A stretch of 64,000 nt of DNA, taken from Chelonoidis abingdonii. Lineage: Eukaryota; Chordata; Testudines; Testudinidae. A program made the position numbers and the translations under genes. Under the pieces are notes generated by a model. The model made no database searches and was not told the origin of the DNA. It was given only the letters and a program-made list of their open reading frames with translations. Of this stretch, positions 23,440 through 34,983 are shown in pieces; positions within the stretch are counted from its first letter, which is position 1, and each line of letters starts with the position of its first letter. The DNA lies in assembly GCF_003597395.2 (NCBI RefSeq), contig NC_133774.1, positions 43,398,400 to 43,462,399 on the forward strand. Reading direction: 5' to 3'.

Positions 23440-24438
23440 AATGTGGGTGCACAGCTGGTTGAAAGACTATGCTGAAGCAGTGATTAGCAATGGTTCAACA
23501 TCAAACTGAAAGGGCATATCCTAATGTGATCCTGCAGGAGTCAGTTCTGGGTCTGATACTGTTCAATGTTTTCATTAATTACTTGGATAATGGAGTGGAG
23601 AGTGTGTTCATAAATTTTTGGATGATACCAAGCTGGCAGGGGTTGAAAGCAGTTTGGAGGGCAGGATTAGAATTCAAAATTTTCCAAGGTTGTTTTGGTC
23701 TGAATTCAAACTAGGTGACATTCAGTAGACAGGTTGCAGATACTGTGCTTAGGAAGGAAAAATGCACAACTGCAGAATGGGGAATAACTGACCAGGCAGT
23801 AGTACTGTAGAAAAGAATATGGTGGTTATAGTGGATCATAAATTGAATATGAGCCAACAATGTAAAGCAGTAGCTAAAAAGGCGGTTGGTATTCTGTGGT
23901 GTATTAACAAGAGTCTTGTCTGGAAGACACGGGAAGTAGTAGTCCTGCTCTATTCAGCACTGGTGAGACTTAGTTGGAGTACCGTGGCCAGTTCTGTGTG
24001 CCACACTTCAGAATGATGTGCTCAGACTAGAGGGAGACCAGAAGAGAGCAGCAATTTTTTTTAGAAAAATTGACTTACGAGGAAGGGTTTAAAAAAAACA
24101 AAACTGGGCATGTTTAGTGGTGAGTAAAGAAGGCTGTTGGGGGACCTCATAAGTCTTCAGATATGTTAAATACTGTTATAAAGAGGATGATGATCAATTG
24201 CTCTCTTGTGCCTACTGAAGGTAGGACTGCTTAATCTGCAGCAAGAGAGATTTAGGTTAAGTGTCAGGAAAAACTTTCTAACTGGAAGGGTTGTTAAATA
24301 CTGGATTTGGCTTCCAAGGCAGGTTATAAAATCCTCATCGGTGGAGGCTTTGTCTAACCTGTTGGGGATAGTCTAGGTATCCTTGATCCTGCCTTAGTGT
24401 AGGGTGCTGGACTAAATGATCTCTTGAGGACTCTTCCA
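23440..24438 (+). mobile_element. CR1 LINE, 3' part, interrupted
   Basis: This is the end of CR1 ORF2 plus the 3' region. At 23520-23690 a degraded reverse transcriptase segment can be read, and at 23819-23990 the frame reads VDHKLNMSQQCKAVAKKA and later LLYSALVRLSW, the CR1 C-terminal pattern. The 3' region then runs to ACTAAATGATCTCTTGAGG and CTCTTCCAGC near 24438, where a hAT element cuts in. The remaining tail resumes at about 25393 with TTATTTCCTACATTCATATGATTCTG, including ATTC/ATGATTC-type end repeats. In live CR1 this protein copies its own RNA into DNA; this copy is 5'-truncated and broken. Confidence 0.75.
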
Positions 24439-25392
24439 GCTAGGGCTGTCAGGTGGTTGATTTTTTTTAATCACAGTTTTAATTGCACTGTAAATAATAG
24501 AATACCATTTATTTAAGTATTTTGGGAGTTTTTGTACATTTTCAAATATATTGATTTCAGTTACAACACAGAATACAAAGTGTGCAGTGCTCACTTTATA
24601 TTTTTGATTATAAATATTTGCTCTGTAAAAAAACCAAAAGAGAGTATTTTGCAATTTGCCTATCCAAGTACTGTACTGAAATCGCTTTGTCATGAAAGTG
24701 CAACTTACAAATGTAGAATTTTTTTTTTTTTTTTACATAACTAAACTCAAAAATAAAACAATGCAGAACTTTAGAGATTACAAGTCCACTCAGGTGTGGT
24801 GTGGAATGTGCTTTCAGATGTCTTAAAAAAGCAACACTCTGATGCGGAAACTGTAGAACCCGAACCACCAAAAAAGAAAAATAATTTTCTGTTGGTGGCA
24901 TCTTGACCCTTCATCAGCACGAAAGCGTGTCCTCTGGAATGATGGTTGAAGCATGAAGAGGCATATGAATGTTTATGTCTGACACGTAAATATCTTGTAA
25001 TGTTGGTACAAAAGTGCGATGAGAACACGTGTTCTCACTTTCTGATGATAGTGTAAATAAGAAGTGGGCAGCATTATATCCTGTAAATGTAAACAAACAT
25101 GCTTGTCTTAGCGGTTGGCTGAACAAGAAGTAGGACTGCATGGACTTGTAGGCTCTGAAGTTTTACACTGTTTTTTATTTTCGAGTTTAGTTATATACTT
25201 TGTATTCTGTGTTATAATTGAAATCAGTATATTTGAAAATGTAGAAAAATGTCCAAAACCATTTCTAATAAACTTCAGTTGATATTCTGTTTAACAGTCT
25301 GAATAAAATTGATTAATCACAATGTTTTTAATTGAGTTAATTTGTTTTGAGTTAATAGGTTGAGTTAACAGCGATTAATTGACAGCCTTATT
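24439..25392 (+). mobile_element. Foldback hAT element inside CR1
   Basis: The termini are TAGGGCTGTCAGGTGGTTGA and, at the right, TTAACAGCGATTAATTGACAGCC. The left arm (24439 to about 24785) is the reverse complement of the element's own 3' region, which lies in normal orientation at the right (about 25140-25392). For example, TTTCAGTTACAACACAGAATACAAAG near 24556 mirrors CTTTGTATTCTGTGTTATAATTGAAA near 25199. Only the last part of the transposase gene lies between. The element therefore carries its 3' end twice, in opposite directions. It sits in the CR1 3' end. Confidence 0.65.
24780..25135 (+). pseudogene. hAT transposase C-terminal (hATC) relic
   Basis: This is the last part of a ZBED-type hAT transposase, whose C-terminal domain drives dimer formation. 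From about 24797 the frame reads VWNVLSDVLKKQHSDAETVE followed by a proline and lysine patch. Near 24932-25000 another frame gives CPLE, a stop where WWLKHE is expected, then a segment with LTRKYL, matching the family's pattern. Near 25115 there is a trace of the WLNKK-like end. The N-terminal BED finger and the catalytic part are absent, and at least one frameshift and several stops are present. Confidence 0.5.
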
Positions 25393-25426
25393 TCCTACAT
25401 TCATATGATTCTGTCATTAGCCATAA

Positions 25427-27958
25427 TCTTGTTTTGTCTTTTTTGCAAACAGCTTCCCTTGTAAGTGTAGGCCTACAAAAGCAATTCAGTTTTTGAGGGA
25501 GAAAGCTGTTTGTTTGTTTTGGAATAATCTGTATTTAAAAAGTTAGAAATCCCATCTATCAATTTAAAAGAAAAATAGGGTACAACCCCTACCCTTACTT
25601 TCTTATCTAGTTTTGTGGTTTTATAACCACACTTACATATTCCCTGATGTTGTATGACAGACTCTTGTGAGTAGGGGGAACAGCAATATTGGCTGTACAC
25701 AGTTATGTCAAATGCACAAAGGAAACATGGGGATGGGGGAATAAAAATGTATTCTCTAATTCCATTCAGTTTTCTTAGGTGCGTCTTGTAATAGTAGAAA
25801 GTAAAAGCGACTGTTGTAAAGCAAGTGCTGAGTCTGGGCGGTGATCTTAAATGGACTTCCTTTTCCCCCCCCCCATCCCAGAACTTCCTCCAGCATGGAA
25901 TATTCCCTTTGGTGCAGAGCCAACATAATAGAGCTATGCCACCACATCTTGTAGCCCCTATCATACCTGTTTGCCAGGGGTGAAAGAGGAAATGTGTCCT
26001 GAGTGCTATGTGCTTTGGTTATTCTGGAATGCCAGACAGCACCATAGGAAGTGGTTGTAGGCAGCACAAGTGGAATTTAATCGCTAGAAACCTCCAGAAA
26101 GGAAATACATTAAAAACATCTCTACTGAGTGTGTGTACTCTCCCTATTTTATTTTAGGTCAAATTACCTGTTTGAAGCAGACAGTCAAGCTATATTAGTC
26201 TTTCTGCAGACTGTTAGGTGAACTTTGTACGCTCATACACTGCGCGCTAGCATTAGTTTAGTAATTGAAGTGGTTGTAATCTCACTAAACATTGCAAGTC
26301 ATTAAAATTAAAAATTCCTCTAATATTATCCCTCCCAAATCAGTTATTTGTCCTCATTTGAAGAGGTCATCACCAGAATTCATGCTCTTGAGGATTAGCT
26401 CTCCAGTGTGAAACAGGTTATACTCTAAGCTCTTGACTTTTTTTTATCCCTACAGATAGCCATGGAGGAATGGCACAAGAGTCAGCCTTTCTGTTGATCT
26501 GTCTGCCTGCCTCTGGAACCTTTCAATCAGTTCTTTCTTGGCCACAGTCAGTGTTGGAGCTTTCTGCAGGAGCTGTGTCTCTCTAATCTCTGCTCTGGCA
26601 TTCTCTGATACCCTTTACTGTGCCACACATTCTAGCAAGGGAAAATTTTATTAAAATTGTTGGGTGCCTTATTGCAGTGCTTTGTCCCACCTTTCCAGTA
26701 ATGTTTTTAGCACCTATTTTTTTTCATCACCTTAGTGTGTCCTTGGCCTTTTGGGTGCATATTTCAGCAGTTAAGTAGTTTTGTGGTGCTTTGATGCTTA
26801 CCCATGGTGCTCTCGCATCTGCTTGTTGTATCATTGATTTCAGGAAGTTGTTAGTTTCTTAGCCCCTCAGAAGGGAAGCAGACTGCTCAATTGCTTCAGG
26901 TCATGTCCATACAGCAAAATAACATCTGTAACAGACTAACACACATTGTGTCATTTGCTTCAGTGTCAGCTTTGGCAACTGCTGTCGCTCTAACTATTGG
27001 GACAACATGGGGAATGCCTCTAAACCCTCTTTGAAGCACCTCGGGGATTCTCCTGAGGCTGCTCGGAGTTGCTTATAGGGCTTATCCTTGGGAAAAATAG
27101 CCAGAGTTGACCAAGAAAGACAGTTAATTGCTTGAACTTTGGGTTGGTACAAATCTAGCTTCCCTTATAGACCTGGAGGGATAGCCTTACTATCGAAGTA
27201 TTTTACGTTGTTTCCATTTTGGCAAAGCATTTGGCTTAACCTTGGCACTTCAAATGGATAGTACTGAGCTTCTGCTTACCTTTCTTGGCATCTGGTCCAG
27301 TGCCCATTAAGTCAGTGAAAAGACCTCAGTTCCCACTAAGTTAATGGGAGCAGACCTCTGAGATGGAGCCTTGTTGGAAGAAGCTAAGGTAGGAAGTATC
27401 AAGAGAGCCACTGGGTCTCTGATGTGTTGCTGTCAAACCCCACAACTTCAGGAAGTTTCACAAAAAGATTTATGGAATTCCCCAGGAATTTATGTTCTTG
27501 TGCAAGGAATGAAAATGATTCAGAAGACATAATGTGTGACCAGTGATCGAGCTAAATTGTTCCTGATACACTATGAGGTTGCTTTGAAGGGTTAACTCTG
27601 ATTGGGGAGTGCTAGGAACTCTCATTGCAATTAGAACATGCTTTATGCCAAGTTCAGTGCCTATATACCAGGAGCAGACTCTCAGCAAATTGTTCAGTTT
27701 TAGCACTGGTGCTTCTTGTCTTACAAGTGTTAGCAAAGCAACTATTTGTGCTTCTTGGGGTGCATACTGCTTTCCTGCCCCCATCCTTCAATTGTTTAGG
27801 CCAATCCAGATATTTGGGGAGGGAAGCCTGATTGAAGATAAGAATTGTGAGGGTTGCTGTCTGGAACCCAGAGAAGTTCTAGTGTAGAAAAATGTAGAAG
27901 CTAGAGTTTGGGTTGTCTTCTGAGACCCAGGACTGAGAATCCTTGTGGAGTTTATACC
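25427..27958. other. Intron-like DNA, nothing recognised
   Basis: Ordinary AT-rich sequence with a C-run near 25865-25873. ATCCCTACAG/ATAGCCATGG at about 26446-26465 looks like an acceptor before a good start context, but the frame stops after eleven codons. No repeat family recognised. Confidence 0.4.
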
Positions 27959-27965
27959 TTCTAAG

Positions 27966-28564
27966 CTGGGGGTGGGCAAACTATGAGCCCCATGGCACCG
28001 CGGGGCTAAGGCAGGCTCCCTTTCTGCCCTGGCACCACACTGCTCCCGGGATGGCTGGCACCAGGTTCATGCGGCCCTCAGGGGGCTCTGCGTGTTTTCC
28101 TCACCTGCAGGTACCGTCCCCTGCAGCTCCCATTGGCCAGGAACAGCTTCAGGGTAGGTGGCCAATGGGAGCTTCAGGGGAGGCTCTCACAGGCAAGGGC
28201 AGCACATCCAGCCCTCTGCCCCCGCCCTCCCCCCCCGGGCTGCAGGGACGTGGTGCCGGCCACTTCCAGGAGCGGCACGGGGCCAGGGCAGGCAGAGAGT
28301 CTGCCTTAGTCCCGCTGCCACCTTGGAACTGCTCAAGGTCAGTGGTGCTGGGATGGAGCCCGTACCCTTCCTTCACCCTGGACCTCAACCCCTCTTGTAC
28401 CCCAACCCCCTGCTCTGAGCCCCCAGCCACACCCCGCACCCCTTCTGCACCTTTACCCCCTGCCCTGAGTATCCTCATACACCCCACAGCCCTAAATGCA
28501 TGGCCCCGCATGCAATTTCCGCACCTGCATGTGGTCCTTGGGCCAAAAAGTTTGCCCATCCCTG
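27966..28564. mobile_element. GC-rich hAT element, about 600 bp
   Basis: It opens CTGGGGGTGGGCAAACTATG and closes GTTTGCCCATCCCTG, inverted ends of hAT type. TTCTAAG flanks both sides (27959-27965 and 28565-28571). Inside, AGCTCCCATTGGCC (28125-28138) and GGCCAATGGGAGCT (28160-28173) form an exact 14-bp inverted repeat made of two opposed CCAAT words. A C-rich quasi-repeat of CCCTG/CACCCC words follows. Long open frames on both strands (up to 221 codons) come from GC richness. Confidence 0.75.
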
Positions 28565-28883
28565 TTCTAAGCAGTAGCTTTCCTCCTTTATGTAGCAGAT
28601 TGCAGTAAAATAGAAACGACCACTCATTTAAATTACCCAGAAGATGAGAGGGAAACTTTAACTTGGAACTTAATTTCAGGAAACATTTACATCCAAACTG
28701 ATATGATTAAACTAGTGGAAATTATAGACATATCTTTTCTTTTGAAAACTTCTATGCAAGTTATGGTTCTGATTCCTGCAAGTACTTATGCATGTACTTA
28801 AAATTCCTCATGTGCATAAATGTTTGCAGGATCAGAGCCTGTATTTTAACTAATAACAATAATACCTAGCTCTTAAATGCAGT

Positions 28884-29010
28884 GCTAGTGTAGGCATGTT
28901 GGTACCCGGAAGGTAGAGAGACAGAGTGGACAGAAGTTGGTCCAGTAACAGATACTACCTCATGCGCTTCTGTGGCTCTTAATAGTAAGTCAGGGTGGGT
29001 TTGGTAGCAT
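28884..29010 (+). repeat. Penelope-like element fragment
   Basis: The stretch with GCATGTTGGTACCCGG, AGAGAGACAGAGTGG and AAGTTGGTCCAGTAACAGAT resembles, in part on the opposite strand, the unit at 63772-64000 (ATTGGACCAACTTCTGTTGG). It is short and diverged. Confidence 0.4.
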
Positions 29011-30453
29011 ACCAATCTAAGGCTTTCATGGAAAAATGCTCAAAGTACAGGATATAATATGCAGATATAAAAATTGCATTGTCCTCTTTATCACTGCAGG
29101 ATACTTAATGGATCACAAGCAAAGATGCTGATAAGCTGTTGCAAAGAGAAGTAAGAGTAACCACAGTAAACCATCGGACTCTTTGTTTTTGTAGTAAACC
29201 AGTGGTGGTTCAGAATGTTCTTCTGCCATTTAGCATAGGATTCTTATAGGAGAATATACCCAACTGAATACTTCTGGTCACAACTTTTCTTACATGACCA
29301 TTACATAGATACAGGTTGTTAGAACTCAGGGTGTCATGTTTTGGGTTGTCTTGAATTTTTCATCTCACACTGAGTATAATACATCTCTGTGACGTGGAGC
29401 ATCCAGTCATCCACTTGTTGGAATGGTGGTTCATCAGCTAGATATAAGGAGGGTCGTTTAAGTAAAAGAGAGTGACACATACTCAGTAGGACTTGCTTTA
29501 GACTAGTGTTCACCTCCTTTTCCCCTAAACAACTATTCCATTTATTCTTTTTATTGGGTAGAGTATTCACAACAAACGTACAAAAAAACCCAGAATTCTT
29601 TTCGGAAGTCTTTCTTTCTCCCACTCCCCCCAAATCTGCTTTACAGTGATGGGAAAAATTACTTGTTCTGTAGGAGGTTAATAGGAAGGAATATGTGTTG
29701 AAAACACTGTGTGTGGATCTCTTAAGTTTTCTAGTTACAGAATCTTAAAATGTCACTAGTTGAGTGTTTCAATTTTAAAAGGAAAAAATACATAGACCCA
29801 AGAACCCTGAACTTTGAGTCTGATAGACAAGATCAGAAATGTAAATACAGGAGAAATAGCTAAAGGATTGTTCAGTTATCTCTTTCTCTAGTACATTACC
29901 TTTTTGCATAATTCATTGAACAAAGGCAGTTTTTGAATACTTTTTTTGGTTAACTTTCATGGAATCTTGCATTCAGAATTATTTTAAATTAGAAAGTCCT
30001 ACATTTTCTCAGGATTGTTCCTAACAGACTTTTTCAGTTCATAAGCATATAGTACCAAAATCTATTCTGAAACAATAGAACATTTAAAAAAATGGAACTA
30101 TTAAAAAAGCTAAATAGCTTCTCTGCAGTTTCTAGAGCTAACTACCTAATCCTTCCCTTCCTCAATCTGTCCCAAAAGAACTGAGCTGCAACATTACCGG
30201 CAACCAGAATAATGGTCCCAGCTTTGTCGTGAACTGAAACACATTGGCATAGGCCCACTGAGCCAGCATCACCTCATTCCTGTCTGTCTTTGTCACCCTC
30301 TCATTTGTGTGTACCTTGTTGCATTCTCCTCCTGCTTCTAAGGAAAGTAACATTTGTGCTACTGCATTTATTTTCTGTAGCAGTGTGAAACTGTGGAGAT
30401 GCATCCAATTCATACTGTCTCTGTTGGAGAGATGTGGTAAAATAGGAATATTG
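29011..30453. other. Intron-like DNA, nothing recognised
   Basis: AT-rich non-coding sequence; opposite-strand short frames only. Confidence 0.4.
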
Positions 30454-30461
30454 TTCTATAG

Positions 30462-30754
30462 CGGGGGTAGGCAACCTATGGCACACGTGCCGAAGGCGGC
30501 ACGTGAACTGATTTTCAGTGGCATTCACACTGCCTGGGTCTTGGCCACCGGTCTGGGAGGCTCTGCCATTTAATTTAATTTTAAACAAAGCTGCTTAAAC
30601 ATTTAAAAAATCTTATTTACTTTACACACAACAATAGTTTAGTTATACATTATAGACTTATAGAAAGAGACCTTCTAAAACCGTTAAAATGTATTACTGG
30701 CGCACACAACCTTAAATCAGAGTGAATAAATGAAGATTTGGCACACCACTTCTG
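30462..30754 (+). mobile_element. hAT MITE, same family as 21600-21896, shorter 3' end
   Basis: From CGGGGGTAGGCAACCTATGG it matches the 21600 copy through its length, including TTTACTTTACACACAA and TGGCACACCACTTCTG. It stops at ACTTCTG and lacks the last 18 or so bases (AAAGGTTGCCGACCCCTG) of the other copy. Even so, TTCTATAG stands directly on both sides (30454-30461 and 30755-30762). The perfect 8-bp duplication argues that the shortened right end was used at insertion. Confidence 0.85.
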
Positions 30755-30762
30755 TTCTATAG

Positions 30763-31904
30763 GATTTTCCCTGCTTTAATCTTAAACAGGAAAGGAGAAA
30801 TATGGTATTCATGGGATCCTGTGCCAAATCCTCTATCTTCTCTCTTACTGTAGATTTAAGGAATAATAATGAGGACTGGTGATATTGCAGGAGGAGGCAA
30901 TGGGATCGTAAGTGGAAGATTGTGCCCTCATTGCTGGAGAAAGTGGAAGGAAATAGTGGGATGTTGTGAGTTTGTTAAACACTCTTTTGCCTCCCTCCTC
31001 TTTCACTTCAGTAGTGAAATGTGAAACTGTGGCCAAACATCAGAGAGAGAACTCCAAAACAACCAAGTAAAATGGGGTTGATCGTTCAGTCTTCACGCTG
31101 ACTAGTGAACACCTATTTACACACTGGCTTCAGTTGGACTCATCACACAAGTAGATATTTACCAATCTGATTCAACAGTGCTGAGAGTGGACCTCTTATA
31201 TGAAATGTTTAACTCTGCAAGAACCTGCAGATACTACTGGCTTCCTTTGCAGAGGATTTTCAACCAAAATTATTTTTAAAATAGAAATAGAAGTTCTGTG
31301 TGAAACAGAGCATACCTTAAATTGATGTACTTTATTGCTTGATTCTGAGTCTGCAAATCCACCCTCCACCCCCAGGTTGTTTGTTCTCTCCAATTGACTG
31401 CTGTTATGGTACCTTTCTCTTTTTCTAGACCCCTGAGAAATTGTGGAGCAGACTTAAAATTAATTAGGCATTTCCTACCCAAAGACTGTGAAAGTTGAAG
31501 GCGCAAAATTGCATCCTGAATGGAATCCCAGCACTCTTCCCCCTTTTTTGGTGAGTGGGAGTTAGGCTTCTCACTAGAGTATTTTTGCATTTGTTTTTTG
31601 GTAGTAGATATCTAGCTAAATTACACAAGCCCTGCACAGAATAGAATAAAAGCAACGGTAGCCAGAGTACTATAGAAATAGAATTGAAACAGATTAATTG
31701 TAGATTTCTGACAAAGAATGGTAGTGGAGATAGATATCTGAAACTTAGATTAGGTAACATTAAATATCTTAAAACTCTGTACAGACATGTCAGTGTGTCT
31801 TTCACTTCCAGTAAGGAGCAGGTGAGGGTGAAACAGAAGGCTGTTGCAAATTCTTTTCCCTGTAATTGTTTTTCTCCCTCTACTCTGCTACTTTGGGTAC
31901 TTTC
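30763..31904. other. Intron-like DNA, nothing recognised
   Basis: No recognisable exon or repeat. A 113-codon minus-strand frame at 31464-31805 shows no domain. Confidence 0.4.
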
Positions 31905-32195
31905 AGACTACCTGCCGATCTGGCAGGTAGCGATCGATCTATCGGGGATCGATATATTGCGTCTCATCTAGATGCGATATATCGATCCCCACACGCTCTC
32001 CTGTCGACCCCGGAAGTCCATCAGGGCGAGTGGCGGTAGCGGAGTTGACGGGGGAGCCACGGCTGTTGATCCTGCACCATGAGGACGGGAGGTAAGTCAA
32101 AATAAGATACATTGACTTGAGCTACGCTATTGCCATAGCTGAAGTTGCGTATCTTACATCACCCCCTTCCCCCAAGTGTAGACCAAGCCTTAAAT
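31905..32195. mobile_element. Hairpin-rich MITE (Harbinger-type end)
   Basis: A CpG-containing block in AT-rich DNA. It begins with the palindrome CTACCTGCC/GGCAGGTAG (31908-31930). Next comes a 47-nt near-perfect hairpin (31944-31990: GGGGATCGATATATTGC paired with GCGATATATCGATCCCC). It ends AAGTGTAGACCAAGCCTTA, close in style to the Harbinger ends at 43-50 kb. It has no coding capacity. Confidence 0.6.
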
Positions 32196-34304
32196 GCAAA
32201 AAGGAGGAGTAGACGTGCTCATGTTTGCAGAGGCATCTAGGTAATTGATTGTCAGTTTCAGATTGTCTCTCCTAATGAATAACATATTTCAGTGTTGTAG
32301 GAAAACAAAACATACCAATATTATTTAAATTCTGCTGCTTGTGACTGAAAACATTGTGATCCAGACTTTTAAAAGTGTGTGTGTTACAAAATCCCTATTT
32401 GGGCTCCTAAATAAGTGGACTGACCTTAAAAAGTACTGATTATCCAGGAATGACCATTAACTTTCAGGCACACAATAGCCCACCCTTATTGTAGGTGCCT
32501 TGTGTTTTTTTTATTTTTTATTTTTTTTTAAAAAAAGAAAAACTTAAAATATATGTGGACTAAAAATATTTATCTCTGAATATTAAATATTTGTTTGTGG
32601 TAACCAGAGATATAGAAGCTGAATATTAATGTAGAAATGGGGAAGATGAACTGGCCCATGACCTTTTGGAAGTCAGTGGAATTTCCCTTTAAACCAGGAC
32701 TAAGATACATTAACTAAATGTATAATAAATATTTGAAGGGACATGTTATAGTTTTCTTCACAAAAGAAGTTTTTGTATTACCATGCTGTTTTTCTGTTGT
32801 AGCCAGCATGTCTGCTTAATGGTTGATTTCCATAAGTAGTGATACCTTTTTCTCCTCTGTCTAAGGAGAGAAAAATACTAGCCCTCTGGAAACCATCATA
32901 GAATATATTTGTAACAAAATTATTCTAACACCAAAACTACCTATTGCAACAGAAATAATGACTTCTATAACTCTTCATATTTCTTCTTGACTTGAAGTGT
33001 GCAAAGTTATTTTTTCTTCTTTTTGTTTTGCACACAACAGTATCGGATATAATAATAATTACTTTCTTATGTTCTACCACACTTCTAACCTCCCTTCCTC
33101 CAGGAGTGAGAGGGATCATAAGTAGATAAACATTAAGCAGGTTTAGTGAGAGTAAAACTAAGTGAACATGGGGAAAGCAAATACTGGAACACATGGTGAC
33201 TCACTATATGGCTATCCAAGCAAATGATGGGAAGAGGGCACATTGGAACCAGCCTTCAAAGCAAACAAGAGTCTAATCCTCCATAAACTGCTATGAAGAG
33301 CTAGTCATATAGACCAGGAGGTATGTATCAATTAATGTAGAGAAAACAATTCTGTTCTAATTAATCTCTAAGTTGTAGTTGCTGCCTTGTGTGTTGAAGA
33401 TTAACCTTTCTTTTGGTGCTTTCCTTAGCACTTGACTCTGGAGCTTTTCACTTTAGTATTTAATAACTGAGCATCAGTTATGAAGCTGTAAGAAGGCTGA
33501 AATGTATTTGTTTCCATTGTAAGATGGATTGTCTCATTTCTAGTTTTATGTTTTTGTACTGTGCTCACGTAAAATTAAGAGAAAAGGTACTTTGCGTGAA
33601 TAACACATTTTTTTCCTTCTGTTTCTTTGATAAGGAAGAACTTGCGTTTAAGAAGGCATGTTGAAAATTACTGAGACAAAGAAATTGAAACTATATTACC
33701 TAGAATAAACTAGTCTGTCATGGGGCCAACACATATAAGATAGAATTACATAGTTTAGGTTGCAGTGGTAATATCCTCTAGTCTAGGTCTAAGGACAGTA
33801 TCCTGGTGAAAATCCTAATCATATGTGTGTTCCCTTATCTCCAGGATTCCTGATAGGGTGTTGTTGCTGCATCTTGCTTGGGTGGGTTCATTTTTTAGTA
33901 TTGGCATCTGGTTTGTAGATGTCTGATTAAATTTGAACTCATAGCATTCCTTCTCTCACCCTGCAGTTTTTTTTCCCCCTTCTCTTATCCCTCCACATCT
34001 TGACCATCTGGATCATTTTAGGGGATGGTCTCTGCTAGTCTACACTTCCACTTGGCTGAGTGTCTGGTGCTCTTTTTCTCCAAATTTAATGCGGAGGCTT
34101 TTATGGGAAGCTATTTAATTAATAAGTTCTGGGTTCAGTGTTTGCTGTTTTCCACCATTAGCCAGATTGTTTCTCCTTATTGATTCTGTGTTAGAGATGC
34201 AGTGTGACTTAAAGATGTTTTGAGCAATGGGTCCCCTACCCACAATTCCAATCATTTGTTTTATTGAATCTTTTTCATTATCCTAGTTTTAGCTAGAAAT
34301 TCTT

Positions 34305-34308
<4 letters not shown>
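32196..34308. other. Intron-like DNA, nothing recognised
   Basis: AT-rich with several A/T runs, such as around 32505-32540. No recognised gene or repeat family. Confidence 0.4.

Positions 34309-34354
<46 letters not shown>
34309..34354 (+). repeat. Poly-T tract, about 46 bases
   Basis: Uninterrupted T run. Shorter T runs lie near 34471-34484, 35531-35551 and 36117-36138, so this part of the intron is unusually rich in them. Length is likely to vary between individuals and sequencing reads. Confidence 0.9.
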
Positions 34355-34359
<5 letters not shown>

Positions 34360-34709
34360 TGTATCTTTCCATTCCCAGATAGCCTCTGGAGTAGTTATTA
34401 CGTTGTCCTCGTTCTCTTTCATGTTCATGCGAATCTGGGAGATAAGCAGGGAAATGCTTGCTCTTGGCTTTTTTTTTTTTTTTTGGCTATTCTAACTGTT
34501 ACTCCAAATTGTGGCAGGAATTAGTATTTACAGAGATTAATATGACATTTATGGGAAGATGTGGCATGGGCTCTGACAGGCAACATCTTTGTAGTTTTGT
34601 AGTACCTGCAGCTACTCTTCCTTAACTCAAACTTATTCAATTTTGAGGGTTCTTCCCCACCCCCTCATGTGAGGACAGATTGTAATATGTGCACAAAGCA
34701 TTGCTTAAA

Positions 34710-34976
34710 GTTTAAGTGGTTTTTAACCTTTACTTCAGCCTGCACCCCTTTGGTTCTCAAAATATGTTTTCACACCCCTTAAACCTAGATACATTTTTGT
34801 TTGTATATTACAGTAATTGTTAAATGTATAATGTTAATTAATACATAGGTTTGATGAAACTTAATAGTTGTACTTACATGTCTGTGCTTAATTTGTGTTT
34901 TCGATTTTCCTTCTAAAAAAACCCTGGCATGTCTCACACCCCCCGAAAGGGCATCTCCCCAAGTTAAGAACCACTA
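34710..34976. mobile_element. AT-rich hAT-like MITE
   Basis: It opens AAGTGGTTTTTAACC and closes AGTTAAGAACCACT, inverted ends. GCTTAAA occurs just outside both (34703-34709 and 34977-34983), a likely imperfectly bounded target duplication. It is about 265 bp without coding capacity. Confidence 0.6.
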
Positions 34977-34983
34977 GCTTAAA

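Noticed and set aside
26446..26490. Acceptor-like site followed by GCCATGG
   Set aside because: The frame stops after eleven codons and no donor follows, so it is not supported as a coding exon.
27943..28608. 221-codon plus-strand frame
   Set aside because: It lies across a hAT element with inverted ends and a target duplication. Long frames occur on both strands from low-complexity C-rich DNA.
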